NCBI RefSeq assembly: GCF_044377035.1
Contig: NZ_JBILJW010000010.1
Span: forward strand, 69,844-133,843
Direction: 5' to 3'
DNA: 64,000 nt
From: Silanimonas sp044377035
GTDB taxonomy: Bacteria; Pseudomonadota; Gammaproteobacteria; Xanthomonadales; Xanthomonadaceae
Shown: positions 50,950 through 60,806 of the stretch, one piece after another
Numbering within the stretch: position 1 is the first letter of the stretch
How the letters are laid out: each line of letters begins with the position of its first letter
Program-made: the position numbers and the translations under genes
The notes under the pieces: generated by a model
The model's input: the letters and a program-made list of their open reading frames with translations, nothing else
Told to the model about the DNA's origin: nothing
The model's database searches: none

Positions 50950-52310
50950 CAGAGGGGCTCCTGGCCGAGCGTGAAGTCGGAGACCGGCTGCAGCGCCGGG
51001 TCGTTGTGGTCGAACATCAGCGCGCCGTCGATCCAGACCTTCTCGGCCTTGGCGTAGACGCTGAAGGGGTTCTGGTTCCACAGCACCACGTCGCCCATCT
51101 TGCCGCGCTCGAGCGTGCCGACCTGCTCCTGGATGCCGAGCGTCTGCGCGGCGTTCTGGGTGATCCAGCGCACCGCGTGTTCGGGCGCGACGTCGATGCC
51201 GGCGCGACGGCCGACGCCGATGACCTTGCCGGCCTCCTGGTTCAGGCGCTGGATGCCTTCGGCGGAATCCGAATGCACCACGGCGCAGCCCTTGCCCTCG
51301 TTCGCGCGGTCGACGATCAGGATGTTCTCCTGCACGGCGTCATAGGCCTCGGCCTTGAAGCCCCACCAGTCGGCCCAGAGCGCGCCGCAGGTGCCGGCCT
51401 CGGCGAGGCGATCGGCGATCTTGTAGGCCTCGACGCCGTGGTGGAACGCCGCCACCTTGAAATCGAACTCCTCGGCGAGGTCGAGCATGATCGCCATCTC
51501 GTCGGCGCGGTAGCAGTGGATCTGCACCTGGATCTCGCCGTTCATGGCCGCGGCCAGCGTCTCGAGGCGCAGGTCCTGCTTCGGCGGCTCCTCGCCGTCG
51601 AGCTTCCCGAGGTACTCGCGGGCATCGATGAAGGCGTTGCGGTAGCCGGCCACGTTGCCCATGCGGGTCATCGGCGCGGCGCCCTGGCCCCCGTAGAAGC
51701 GCTTCGGGTTCTCGCCGCAGGCCATCTTCAGGCTCCACGGCGCGCCGGGGAACTTCATCTGCTGGTAGGTCTCGCCGGGCACGTTCTTCAGCACCACGCC
51801 GCGGCCGCCGATCAGGTTGCCGCTGCCCGGCAGGATCAGCATCGAGGTCACGCCGCCGGCGAGCGCCGTGCCGAAGCCCGGGTCCTGCGGCCACACGGCG
51901 TGCTCGGCCCACACCTGCGAGGTGACGGGGTTGGTCATTTCGTTGCCGTCGCTGTGGGCGTCCAGACCCGGCGAGGCGTACACGCCGAGGTGCGAGTGCA
52001 CGTCGATCAGGCCCGGCGTGATCCACTTGCCGGTGCCATCGACCACCGCCGCATCGCGCGGCGCGTCGAGGCCCTGGCCCACGCGGGCGACCTTGCCGTC
52101 GCGCAGCAGCACGTCCGCATTCTCCAGCCGGGTGCCGTCCCCCACCAGCACGGTGGCGTTGCGGATCAGGGTGTCCGGCGCGGCGACGCGTTCATAGGTG
52201 CTGGGGTACGGATCGTCCTTCAGCACGGTGACCCGGGCGTCGGCGGTGGCACCAAGGCCGAGCGCGAGGGCGGCGGCGAGGGCAGTGGTTCGGAGATCAA
52301 GCGGTCGCAT
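50949..52310 (-). CDS. Exported amidohydrolase
   Basis: 453 residues. Signal peptide (1-25, ending ATADA). Metal ligands H105 and H107 in DVHSHLGVY; further His in QIHCY and FHHGVEAY, and the Asp near VVHSDSAEG. C-terminal TLGIQEQVGTLERGKMGDVVLW is the family's closing motif. Related to imidazolonepropionase-like and periplasmic dipeptidase-like proteins; the substrate is unknown. First gene of a two-gene operon, translationally coupled to the degenerate partner. Confidence 0.88.
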   Translation of the reverse strand: MRPLDLRTTALAAALALGLGATADARVTVLKDDPYPSTYERVAAPDTLIRNATVLVGDGTRLENADVLLRDGKVARVGQGLDAPRDAAVVDGTGKWITPGLIDVHSHLGVYASPGLDAHSDGNEMTNPVTSQVWAEHAVWPQDPGFGTALAGGVTSMLILPGSGNLIGGRGVVLKNVPGETYQQMKFPGAPWSLKMACGENPKRFYGGQGAAPMTRMGNVAGYRNAFIDAREYLGKLDGEEPPKQDLRLETLAAAMNGEIQVQIHCYRADEMAIMLDLAEEFDFKVAAFHHGVEAYKIADRLAEAGTCGALWADWWGFKAEAYDAVQENILIVDRANEGKGCAVVHSDSAEGIQRLNQEAGKVIGVGRRAGIDVAPEHAVRWITQNAAQTLGIQEQVGTLERGKMGDVVLWNQNPFSVYAKAEKVWIDGALMFDHNDPALQPVSDFTLGQEPL

Positions 52311-52449
52311 CGCGGGCTCCAGCAAGGGAAGCCGACACCCTAGCCCGGCCCCAAGGCCCATCAACTAGGCCGAAGGTCATGGTTACCGGCGCGGGTGAGG
52401 GCGGCCCGCGTGGCAAAATCCCCCGGCGAACGAGAAGAGAAGGACACCC

Positions 52450-53223
52450 ATGAAGGACAAGAACGAGATCGTCTCCAATTGGCTGCCGCGCTACACCGGC
52501 GTGCCCTTGGAGGAATTCGGCCCCCACGTGCTGCTGACCAACTTCGGCGGCTACCTCGACGTGTTCTCGCGCCTGACCGGCGCTGAGGTCGTCGGCCGCG
52601 ACCGCCCGATGCCGAGCGCGACGTTCGACGGCATCACGATGATCAACTTCGGCATGGGCAGCGCCAATGCCGCGACGGTGATGGACCTGCTGAGCGCGAT
52701 CTCGCCCAAGGCCGTGCTGTTCCTCGGCAAGTGCGGCGGCCTGAAGCGCAAGAACCAGCTCGGCGACCTCGTGTTGCCGATCGCCGCGATCCGCGGCGAG
52801 GGCACCAGCAACGACTATCTGCCGCCGGAAGTGCCGGCCCTGCCGGCGTTCGCGCTGCAGCGCGCGGTGTCGACGATGATCCGCGACCTCGAGCACGACT
52901 ACTGGACGGGCACGGTCTACACGACCAACCGCCGCGTCTGGGAGCACGACGAGGCCTTCAAGGAATACCTTCGCAAGCTGCGCTGCATGGCCATCGACAT
53001 GGAGACGGCCACGGTGTTCGCCGCCGGCTTCGCCAACAGCATTCCCTCGGGCGCGCTGCTGCTGGTCTCGGACCAGCCGATGATCCCCGAAGGCGTGAAG
53101 ACGGAAGCGTCTGACAAGGTGGTCAGCGCGAACTTCGTCGAGCGCCACATCCAGATCGGCATCGAGGCGCTGAAGCTGGTGCGCCGCCACGGGAAGTCGG
53201 TGAAGCACCTGCGCTTCGACTGA
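52450..53223 (+). CDS. amn: AMP nucleosidase, short form
   Basis: 257 residues, PNP/UDP phosphorylase fold. The short form lacks the N-terminal domain of E. coli Amn (484 residues). MDLLSAISPKAVLFLGKCGG and the C-terminal AIDMETATVFAAGF with the substrate Glu/Asp and SDQPM are family features. It would cleave AMP to adenine and ribose-5-phosphate; other purine nucleosidase specificity cannot be excluded. Monocistronic, divergent from the amidohydrolase pair. Confidence 0.85.
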   Translation: MKDKNEIVSNWLPRYTGVPLEEFGPHVLLTNFGGYLDVFSRLTGAEVVGRDRPMPSATFDGITMINFGMGSANAATVMDLLSAISPKAVLFLGKCGGLKRKNQLGDLVLPIAAIRGEGTSNDYLPPEVPALPAFALQRAVSTMIRDLEHDYWTGTVYTTNRRVWEHDEAFKEYLRKLRCMAIDMETATVFAAGFANSIPSGALLLVSDQPMIPEGVKTEASDKVVSANFVERHIQIGIEALKLVRRHGKSVKHLRFD

Positions 53224-53235
53224 AGCGCGGCGGGC

Positions 53236-53261
53236 GGGGCGGCCCTGCCGCCCCGTCGTTT
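53236..53261 (+). terminator. Terminator after amn
   Basis: Perfect 8-bp stem GGGGCGGC/GCCGCCCC with a CCT loop, then GTCGTTT, in the 36-bp gap to a convergent gene. Confidence 0.7.
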
Positions 53262-53586
53262 ACCAGATGAAGCGGACGTTCAAGACTTCGGCGCTGGTGT
53301 TGTCGGCGCCCATGCGCACCGTGCACTCGAGGGTCTGCACCGTCTGGCTGGCGAGACCGGCGTCCACGGTGACCTGCGAGGCGAGCAGGAAACTGCCGCG
53401 GCCGTCGTCCTTCATCGTTTCTGCCAGCATCTCCAGATCCAGCGTGTAGGGCTTGGCGCCCAGTTGGGTGCGCACCTGCGCGTCGCAGGCCTGCGCCGCC
53501 ACATCCGCCGGGGTGGCTTCGCCACCACAACCGACCAGCAAGCCGAGGGCCGCCGTCGGGACCATCCAAAACGTTCCACGGTTCAT
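53260..53586 (-). CDS. Small lipoprotein of unknown function
   Basis: 108 residues. Lipobox LLVGC with the lipidated Cys near residue 20, then a compact domain with three further Cys positions and a strand-rich C terminus. The ATG at 53586 has GGAG at 7-10 bases; the ATG at 53592 immediately follows GGAG and is less likely. No known domain. Two small hairpins (CCGGG/CCCGG and GGGG/CCCC) lie in its 5' region (about 53607-53645). Confidence 0.65.
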   Translation of the reverse strand: MNRGTFWMVPTAALGLLVGCGGEATPADVAAQACDAQVRTQLGAKPYTLDLEMLAETMKDDGRGSFLLASQVTVDAGLASQTVQTLECTVRMGADNTSAEVLNVRFIW

Positions 53587-53731
53587 CGCCATCTCCGTGC
53601 CACCGCGCCGGGGTTTTTCCCGGCTTTTCGGGGCGTCACCCCGTTGTTTAGCGTAAAAACTCTACACGCGCCATGAACGGAAGGGTGGAACGCGCCCGGG
53701 GCGCCCTTCGTTGACGTGGATTGACCATGAA

Positions 53732-53750
53732 CCGGGCGCCTTGCGCCCGG
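53732..53750 (-). terminator. Hairpin after the Grx/rhodanese gene
   Basis: Perfect 8-bp stem CCGGGCGC/GCGCCCGG with a 3-base loop, 14 bases beyond the stop on the minus strand; only GTT follows. Confidence 0.5.
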
Positions 53751-53763
53751 CGGGCCGTTCGCC

Positions 53764-54690
53764 TCAGTAGCGGGGGACCGAGCCGTCGACGTCGGTCGAC
53801 CAGGCGTCGATGCCGCCTTCCACGTTGTAGATCTGCGTGAAGCCGAGGCCGCGGAAATGCTCGGCGGCCTGCCGGCTGCTGTTGCCGTGGTGGCACAGGA
53901 AGGCGAGCTTGGTGTCCTTCGGCAGCGCGGCGAGGTCGTCGTGCGTGGTCTCGTCGAGCACCGCGTGCGACGCCGGGAATGCGGCCAGGGCGCGGGCCTG
54001 GGGCGGGCGCACGTCGATGACGGTGAACTCGGCGAGCCGCGCGGCAAGGTCTTTCACCGACAGCGGGCGCACTTGGGCCGGAGCGTTCGGATTGGTGATC
54101 GACAAGCCCGCGCCGCGGACGCCGTTGTCGACCCACTCGATCGCGATGCCGTTGGCGCGCGGCGCGCTGGCGAGGTCGAAGTGCACCGTGATGCCGTTCG
54201 CAGTGGCGCTGATTTCCTGCCCGGTGGCCGGCTTCAGCTCGAAGCGGCTGTTGAACTTGGCGTCGACCGCCATGTGCAGGGCGAGGCCTTCGCCCTGGTC
54301 GGCCATGGCCTTGCGGATCTGCGCGGCGGCCTCGTCGGAGATCGTGATCGACGGCGGCGTGCGGTCCGGCGTGGCGCCGCCCAGCAGGGCGTGCAGCTCA
54401 CCCGAATTCATCATCTGCTCGATGATGTCCGAACCACCAATCAGCTCGCCCTTCACGTAGAGCTGCGGGATGGTCGGCCACTGGCCGTAGACCTTGATGC
54501 CCTCGCGGATCTCCGGGTCCTGCAGCACGTCGACGTGGGCGTACTCGGCGACGATGCCGCCCACGATGCTCGAGGCCTTCATCGAGAACCCGCACTGCGG
54601 ACGCTGCGGGCTGCCCTTCATGAACAGCACCACCTCATGCGAGGTGAGGATGGATTCGATGCGGGCGCGGGTGTCGGCGGAGAGGCTCAT
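53764..54690 (-). CDS. Monothiol glutaredoxin fused to an A-type-carrier-like domain and a rhodanese
   Basis: 308 residues, three parts. Residues 1-107 are a Grx4/GrxD-type monothiol glutaredoxin with CGFS (33-36). Residues about 114-203 align in pattern with HesB/IscA/ErpA carriers (start SITISDEAAAQIRKA, end GAGLSITNPNAP) but contain no Cys at all, so cannot hold a cluster in the usual way. Residues about 205-308 are a rhodanese with C266 in CHHGNSS. The whole suggests an iron-sulphur/sulphur-transfer scaffold. Such three-domain proteins are known in xanthomonads. Confidence 0.88.
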   Translation of the reverse strand: MSLSADTRARIESILTSHEVVLFMKGSPQRPQCGFSMKASSIVGGIVAEYAHVDVLQDPEIREGIKVYGQWPTIPQLYVKGELIGGSDIIEQMMNSGELHALLGGATPDRTPPSITISDEAAAQIRKAMADQGEGLALHMAVDAKFNSRFELKPATGQEISATANGITVHFDLASAPRANGIAIEWVDNGVRGAGLSITNPNAPAQVRPLSVKDLAARLAEFTVIDVRPPQARALAAFPASHAVLDETTHDDLAALPKDTKLAFLCHHGNSSRQAAEHFRGLGFTQIYNVEGGIDAWSTDVDGSVPRY

Positions 54691-54741
54691 GGCGGGCGGG
54701 AGGTCGAAACGGGAAGGGCGGCATTGTACGCCGCCCCTCCG

Positions 54742-56157
54742 TCACGCCGCCGTGCGGATGGCGATGCCCTTGAACTGCCGCAGCATCGCCGCCGCCGCGT
54801 CGCGACCATCGCGCACGGCCGTCACCACCAAGTCGGCGCCGCGCAGCGCGTCGCCGCCGGCCCAAAGCTTGGGCACCGAGGTCTGGTACGGGGAGGCGCC
54901 GCCTCCGACGATCAGGCCGCCGTCGGCGAGGCGCACGCCGTGTTCGGCCAGCCAAGACGGCGGGCTGGCGCGGTAGCCGAAGGCAAGGATCACCACGTCC
55001 GCGGCGAGTGTTTCCGATTCGCCCTCGACGATCGAGAAGGCCCCGCGGCCCGCGGCTTCCGTGCGGGCGACGCGCAGGGCCTGCACGCGGCCCTCGCCTT
55101 CGATGGCCAGCGGGGCGCGGTGGAACAGGAATTCGACGCCCTCGTCGCGGGCGTTCTTCACCTCGCGGCGCGAGCCCGGCATCGATTCGGCGTCGCGGCG
55201 GTAGACGCAGCTGACCTCCGCCGCGCCGAGGCGACGCGCGGTGCGCACGCAATCCATGGCCGTGTCGCCGCCACCGAGCACGCGCACGCGCTTGCCTTTG
55301 AGATCGAGCATCGCGGCATCGTCGGCATCGAGCGTGCGGCCGAGCACGCGGCGGGCGTTGGCGATCAGGAAGGGCAGGGCCGGCAGCACGCCGGGCAGCG
55401 ATTGCCCGGGCAGGCGCGCATCCACGGGCGTGGTGGCGCCGGTGCCGACGAACACCGCGTCGTGCTCGGCCATGAGCCGGCCGAACTCGATGTCGCGGCC
55501 CACGTCGGTGGCGAGCTGGAAGCGCACGCCCATGCCTTCGAGCACCTGCCGGCGCGTGGCGATCACGGATTTTTCGAGCTTGAACGGCGGGATGCCAAAG
55601 GTGAGCAGGCCGCCGATCTCGTCGTGGCGGTCGAACACCGTCACCGACACGCCGGCGCGCACCAGCCGGTCGGCGCAAGCGAGACCGGCCGGGCCGGCAC
55701 CGACGACGGCCACGCGCTCCTTGCGCGGCTTCACCCGCGACAGGTCGGGGCGCCAGCCCTGCTTGAAGGCCTCGTCGACGAGGTACTTCTCGATGCTTCC
55801 GATGGTGACGGCGTCGAAGCCGGTCTCCAGCGTGCAGGCGCCTTCGCAGAGGCGGTCCTGCGGGCAGACGCGGCCGCAGATCTCGGGCAGCGGGTTGGTT
55901 TCGTGCGCGAGCGTGGCGGCTTCGAACAGCCGGCCCTGCCGCACCAGTTCCAGCCACTGCGGGATGGCGTTGCCCACCGGGCAGCCGTTGCTGCAGTACG
56001 GGTTGCCGCAGTCGAGGCAGCGCCCGGCCTGGGCCTTGGCTTCCGCCGGTTCGAACTTGCCGTAGATCTCGACGTCGAGGCCCAGCCGCGTGGCGACGGC
56101 CAGTTCCTTCGGCATCTGCCGGGGCAGGTCGAGGAAGTCGAATTGCGCGCGTGGCAT
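54742..56157 (-). CDS. gltD: Glutamate synthase small subunit
   Basis: 471 residues. Two N-terminal 4Fe-4S Cys clusters (CLDCGNPYCSNGCP and CGRVCPQDRLCEGAC), FAD-binding GAGPAGLACADRL near residue 155 and NADPH-binding GGGDTAMDC near 290. It passes electrons from NADPH to GltB. The start overlaps the gltB stop by one base (TGATG), so the subunits are coupled. Confidence 0.97.
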   Translation of the reverse strand: MPRAQFDFLDLPRQMPKELAVATRLGLDVEIYGKFEPAEAKAQAGRCLDCGNPYCSNGCPVGNAIPQWLELVRQGRLFEAATLAHETNPLPEICGRVCPQDRLCEGACTLETGFDAVTIGSIEKYLVDEAFKQGWRPDLSRVKPRKERVAVVGAGPAGLACADRLVRAGVSVTVFDRHDEIGGLLTFGIPPFKLEKSVIATRRQVLEGMGVRFQLATDVGRDIEFGRLMAEHDAVFVGTGATTPVDARLPGQSLPGVLPALPFLIANARRVLGRTLDADDAAMLDLKGKRVRVLGGGDTAMDCVRTARRLGAAEVSCVYRRDAESMPGSRREVKNARDEGVEFLFHRAPLAIEGEGRVQALRVARTEAAGRGAFSIVEGESETLAADVVILAFGYRASPPSWLAEHGVRLADGGLIVGGGASPYQTSVPKLWAGGDALRGADLVVTAVRDGRDAAAAMLRQFKGIAIRTAA

Positions 56158-59100
56158 CAGGCGGCCCTCTTCAATGCGGCGACCAGCGAATCGAGGCTCG
56201 CGGCCTTCGGCTTCACCAGCCAGAACTTGCCGATCACCTCGCGGAAATCCTCGAGCAGCTCGCGCGCCTGGGCGCTGCCGGCCAGCTGCGCGTGGGTGCG
56301 CAGCAGGTTCCGCAGGTGCTGCAGGTGGTTTTCCATCGACTCGGCTTCGAGGCGGTGGATGTCGACGAGCTCGTGGTTGTAGCGGTCGACGAAGCCGCGG
56401 TCGATGTCGAGCACGTAGGCGAAACCGCCGGTCATGCCGGCGCCGAAGTTCAGACCGGTGCGGCCGAGCACGAGCACCTGGCCGCCGGTCATGTACTCGC
56501 AGCCGTGGTCGCCGATGCCCTCGATCACCGTGGTGGCGCCGGAGTTGCGCACGCCGAAACGCTCGCCGCCGCGGCCCACGGCGTAAAGCTCGCCGCCGGT
56601 AGCGCCATACAGCGCGGCGTTCCCAAGAATGGTCGCGTGCTGCGCGGTGTAGCGATGCCCCGCGGGCGGTGCGATGACGATGCGGCCGCCGGCCATGCCC
56701 TTGCCGACGCCGTCATTGGCTTCGCCGTGCAGGTGCAGGTGCACGCCCTTCGCATTGAACGCGCCGAAGCTCTGGCCCGCGCTGCCGTGGCAGTGCAGTT
56801 CCAGCGTGCCGGGCGGTGCGGCGTCGCCGAAGGTCTTGGCCAGCGCACCGGCAAGGCCGGCGCCGAGGCTGCGGTCCTGCGTGTCGATGCGCACCTCGCG
56901 ACGAACGCTGCGGCCCGCTTTGAGCTCCGGGAAGGCTTCGTCGAGCAGCTGTTGTGCGAGCGGGCTGGGCGGTGCGGCAATCGGCGGGGCGGCGCGGTGC
57001 GAGGCCGGGCCCGGCAGCAATGCACTCGCCTTCAAGCGCGAGAGGTCGAGCAGCTGCTGGCGATGCGGCACGTCTTCGCGTTCGACCAGCAGGTCGGCGC
57101 GGCCGATCAATTCCTCCAGCGAGCGGGCGCCGAGCGCGGCGAGATGCTGGCGCACGTCTTCGACCAGATACGTGAAGTAGGCGATGACGCGCTCGGGCAG
57201 GCCCTTGAAGTGCTGCGCGCGCAGTCGCGGCTCCTGCGTGGCGACGCCGGTGGCGCAGGTGTTGAGGTGGCAGATGCGCAGGTACTTGCAGCCCAACGCC
57301 ATCATCGGAACGGTGCCGAAGCCGAAGCTGTCGGCGCCCATCAGCGTGGCCTTGATGACGTCGAGGCCGGTCTTCAGGCCGCCGTCGGTCTGCAGGCGCA
57401 CGCGTTCGCGCAGGCCGTTGCGCCGCAGCGTCTCCTGAGCTTCCGCGAGGCCCAGCTCCCAGGGCGAGCCGGCGTAGCGGATCGAGCTGATCGGGCTCGC
57501 GCCGGTGCCGCCGTCATGGCCGGAAATGGTGATGAAGTCCGCCTGCGCTTTCGCCACGCCGGCCGCGATCGTGCCGACGCCCGCGTGCGCGACCAGCTTC
57601 ACCGAGATCAGCGCCTCGGGGTTGATCTGCTTGAGGTCGTAGATCAGCTGGGCGAGGTCTTCGATGGAGTAGATGTCGTGGTGCGGCGGCGGCGAGATCA
57701 GGCCGATGCCGGGCTTGGCATGGCGCAGCCGCGCGATCAGCGCGTCGACCTTGTGGCCGGGCAGCTGGCCGCCTTCGCCGGGCTTCGCGCCCTGCGCCAC
57801 CTTGATCTGCAGCACCTCGGCATTGACCAGATAGTGAGGAGTCACACCAAAACGTCCCGACGCCACCTGCTTGATCTTGCTGCGGCGTTCGGTGCCGTAG
57901 CGCGCGGCGTCTTCGCCACCTTCGCCGGAATTGCTGCGGCAGCCGAGGCGGTTCATCGCCGTGGCCAGCGCTTCGTGGGCCTCGGGCGACAGCGCGCCGA
58001 GGCTCATGCCGGCCGAATCGAAGCGCGAGAGGATCGCGCTCGCCGGCTCGACCTCATCGAGCGGCACGGCGGGGCCCAGCGGCTTCAAGGCGAACAGGTC
58101 GCGCAGCGCCGAGGGCGGGCGATCGTCCACGGCGCGGCGGAAGGCGTCCCAATCTTCGGGCGCCTCGCTCATCACCGCGCGCTGGAGGGCGATGACCACG
58201 TCCGGGTTGGCCATGTGGTACTCGCCACCAGGGCGGTACTGCATCAGGCCGCCGATCTCCAGCGGCGCGGCGTCGTCCGCGGCCAGCTCGGCGAATTCCG
58301 CCGAGTCGGCGTCGAGTTCGGCGAAGCCGGCGCCACCGATGCGGCTCGGCGTACCGGGGAAGCACAGCGCGACCACCTCAGGCGCGAGCCCAACGATCTC
58401 GAACAGGCGCGCCCCGCGGTAGCTCGACAGGCAGCTCACGCCCATCTTCGACAGGATCTTCAGCAGGCCCTTCTTCACGCCGCGGCGGAAGCGACGGCCC
58501 GGTTCCTTGGCATCGCCCGGCAGGGTGAGCTGGCCGTGGCGCTGCATCGCGTGCAGGGTCTGATAGGCGAGGTAGGGGTAGACGAAGGTCGCGCCCACGC
58601 CAACGAGGCAGGCCACGTGGTGCGCGTCGCGCACCGTGCCGGTCTCGATGATCAGGTTGCAGGCGCAGCGCAGGCCGGCGTCGACGAGGCCGTGGTGCAC
58701 GGCGCCGGTGGCGAGCAGGGCGTGGATGGCGCGCGCACCGTCCGGCGGGTAGCGGTCGGAGAGCAGCAGCACCACCGCGCCGTTCTGGACAGCCGTGATG
58801 GCTTCGTCGCGCACGCGGCGGATCGCCGCCTCCATGCCCTCGCCCTCGCGGCAGTACAGGTGCAGCAGCGCGTGCTTCTCGGCGTAGTCGGGCAGGGCCA
58901 GCAGCTCGCGGAGCTTGCGCTGCGACAGCAGGGGCGAATTCAGCTGCACCTGCCGCGCGTGTTCGGGCTTGGCCTCGAACACGTTCTTCTCCGCGCCGAT
59001 CTGCGTGACCAGCGACATCACCACCGTCTCGCGCAGCGGATCGATCGGCGGGTTGGTGACCTGCGCGAAGGCCTGGCGGAAGCTGTCGTACAGCGAACGC

Positions 59101-60641
59101 AAGCGCTGCGACATCGCCGGCAGCGGCGTGTCGTCGCCCATCGAGCCCACGGCTTCGCCCTCGGTCTCGGCCAGCACCTTCAGGATGCCATCGCGCTCTT
59201 CGCGCGTGAGCCCGAAGCGGCGCTGGAAGCGCGCCAGCACCAGGTCGTCGAAGGGTTCGGCGGCGAGCGCCGGGTCGATCAGGTCGGAGACGAGGTAGCT
59301 GACGCCGTCCTTGAGCCAGCGCTTGAACGGGTGCCGCCCCGCGTTGATGCGGTCGATGGCGCCGCTGTCGAGCACGCGGCCCGATTCGAGTTCGACGGCG
59401 ATCATCTCGCCCGGCCCCAGGCGGCCCTTGGCGATGATCTGGTCCTCGGCGATGCGGAAGGCGCCGGCTTCGGAAGCGATCACCAGCGCGTCGTCGGTGC
59501 GCGCCCACCGCGCCGGGCGCAGGCCGTTGCGGTCGAGCAGGCAGCCGGCATAGCGGCCGTCGTTGAACGAGACCGCAGCCGGGCCGTCCCACGGCTCGGT
59601 GTGCAGCGCGTAGTACTCGTAGAAGGCGGCAAGGTCGGGGTCGAGCGTGGAGAGCGTGTGCGCCGCCGGCGGGATCAGGATGCGCAGCGCGGCCAGCGCG
59701 TCGAAGCCGCCGGCCAACATCACCTCGAGCATGTCGTCGAGGCTCTGCGAATCCGAGCCGTGCTCGCCCACCAGCGGGCCCAGCGTGGCGAAGTCGAGGC
59801 CCTCGGCCTTCCAGAGCGCGCGGCGCGCCCGCGCCCAGCCGCGATTGCCGGAGATGGTGTTGATCTCGCCGTTGTGCGCGAGGTGGCGGAAGGGCTGGGC
59901 CAGCGGCCAGCGCGGCGAGGTGTTGGTGGAGAAGCGCTGGTGGACGATGACGCAGGTGCTCGCCAGCGCCGGGTGCATCAGGTCCGGGAACAGCTGCGGC
60001 AGGCGCTCCGGGATCACCATGGCCTTGAAGCCGAAGCTGTCGGCCGACAGCGTGACGATGTAGCCGGCGTCGTCGTGGCCGAGCGCCAGCGCGGCGCGAC
60101 GGCGAGCGACGAACAGCGCGCGCCGGAACTCGGCGTCGGTGAGCGTGGCGGCGGGCGCCACGAAGAGCTGCTCGATGTGCGGCCGGCGTGCGTCGGCGAT
60201 CGGCCCACAGGCGTCGAGGTTCAAGGGTACGCGGCGCCAGCCGGCGACGATCAAGCCGCTCTCGCGCGCGGCATCGGAAATCTTCTGCCGCGAGGCCTGC
60301 GCCTGCGTCACGTCGCGCGGCAGGAACACGAGCCCGGAAGCGAACTGCGGCGGAAGCGCCACGCCGATGTCCGCGGCGCAGGCCGCGAGCCAGGCGGAGG
60401 GGCGCTGCAGCAGCACGCCGGCACCATCGCCCGACGCGCCGTCCGCAGCAATCGCGCCGCGGTGCGACATGCGCTTCAGCGCATCGAGGGCGAGATCGAC
60501 ATGGCGGCGTTTCGGCACCCCATCCAGCGACGCGATCAGGCCGAAGCCGCAGGCGTCATGTTCGAAGGACGGGTCGTGGAGCCCGCGAACCGTGTCGGTT
60601 CGCTGGTCTGGCTCCTGTGTCGAAGTCACGCACTCGCGCAT
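56157..60641 (-). CDS. gltB: Glutamate synthase large subunit
   Basis: 1494 residues. A propeptide of about 30 residues precedes the catalytic Cys31 (HDACGFG), which is exposed by cleavage and hydrolyses glutamine. Central and FMN-binding domains follow, and the 3Fe-4S Cys are C1118, C1124 and C1129 (CKYLRICHLNTC). The glutamate synthase beta-helix closes the protein. Makes glutamate from 2-oxoglutarate and glutamine. The ATG gives a propeptide of normal length. Confidence 0.97.
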   Translation of the reverse strand: MRECVTSTQEPDQRTDTVRGLHDPSFEHDACGFGLIASLDGVPKRRHVDLALDALKRMSHRGAIAADGASGDGAGVLLQRPSAWLAACAADIGVALPPQFASGLVFLPRDVTQAQASRQKISDAARESGLIVAGWRRVPLNLDACGPIADARRPHIEQLFVAPAATLTDAEFRRALFVARRRAALALGHDDAGYIVTLSADSFGFKAMVIPERLPQLFPDLMHPALASTCVIVHQRFSTNTSPRWPLAQPFRHLAHNGEINTISGNRGWARARRALWKAEGLDFATLGPLVGEHGSDSQSLDDMLEVMLAGGFDALAALRILIPPAAHTLSTLDPDLAAFYEYYALHTEPWDGPAAVSFNDGRYAGCLLDRNGLRPARWARTDDALVIASEAGAFRIAEDQIIAKGRLGPGEMIAVELESGRVLDSGAIDRINAGRHPFKRWLKDGVSYLVSDLIDPALAAEPFDDLVLARFQRRFGLTREERDGILKVLAETEGEAVGSMGDDTPLPAMSQRLRSLYDSFRQAFAQVTNPPIDPLRETVVMSLVTQIGAEKNVFEAKPEHARQVQLNSPLLSQRKLRELLALPDYAEKHALLHLYCREGEGMEAAIRRVRDEAITAVQNGAVVLLLSDRYPPDGARAIHALLATGAVHHGLVDAGLRCACNLIIETGTVRDAHHVACLVGVGATFVYPYLAYQTLHAMQRHGQLTLPGDAKEPGRRFRRGVKKGLLKILSKMGVSCLSSYRGARLFEIVGLAPEVVALCFPGTPSRIGGAGFAELDADSAEFAELAADDAAPLEIGGLMQYRPGGEYHMANPDVVIALQRAVMSEAPEDWDAFRRAVDDRPPSALRDLFALKPLGPAVPLDEVEPASAILSRFDSAGMSLGALSPEAHEALATAMNRLGCRSNSGEGGEDAARYGTERRSKIKQVASGRFGVTPHYLVNAEVLQIKVAQGAKPGEGGQLPGHKVDALIARLRHAKPGIGLISPPPHHDIYSIEDLAQLIYDLKQINPEALISVKLVAHAGVGTIAAGVAKAQADFITISGHDGGTGASPISSIRYAGSPWELGLAEAQETLRRNGLRERVRLQTDGGLKTGLDVIKATLMGADSFGFGTVPMMALGCKYLRICHLNTCATGVATQEPRLRAQHFKGLPERVIAYFTYLVEDVRQHLAALGARSLEELIGRADLLVEREDVPHRQQLLDLSRLKASALLPGPASHRAAPPIAAPPSPLAQQLLDEAFPELKAGRSVRREVRIDTQDRSLGAGLAGALAKTFGDAAPPGTLELHCHGSAGQSFGAFNAKGVHLHLHGEANDGVGKGMAGGRIVIAPPAGHRYTAQHATILGNAALYGATGGELYAVGRGGERFGVRNSGATTVIEGIGDHGCEYMTGGQVLVLGRTGLNFGAGMTGGFAYVLDIDRGFVDRYNHELVDIHRLEAESMENHLQHLRNLLRTHAQLAGSAQARELLEDFREVIGKFWLVKPKAASLDSLVAALKRAA

Positions 60642-60806
60642 GCTGTCTGCTCCCCTCGCAGTCGTCGCGTCGATGGTTGGTCCCCGACTTCACCACGCGG
60701 GTTTAGAGCCGGGACTTCAATCGAACACTGAATAGCCGAACGCTAGCAACGGCGAGGCATGCAGGGGTTTGCGTGCATTCGTATTCACCTCGCGACTGCG
60801 CAGGAT

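Noticed and set aside
56151..60731. Open frame of about 1500 codons on the plus strand opposite gltB
   Set aside because: It mirrors gltB base for base, has His/Arg/Ala-biased composition and no motif; long antisense frames are normal at this G+C content.
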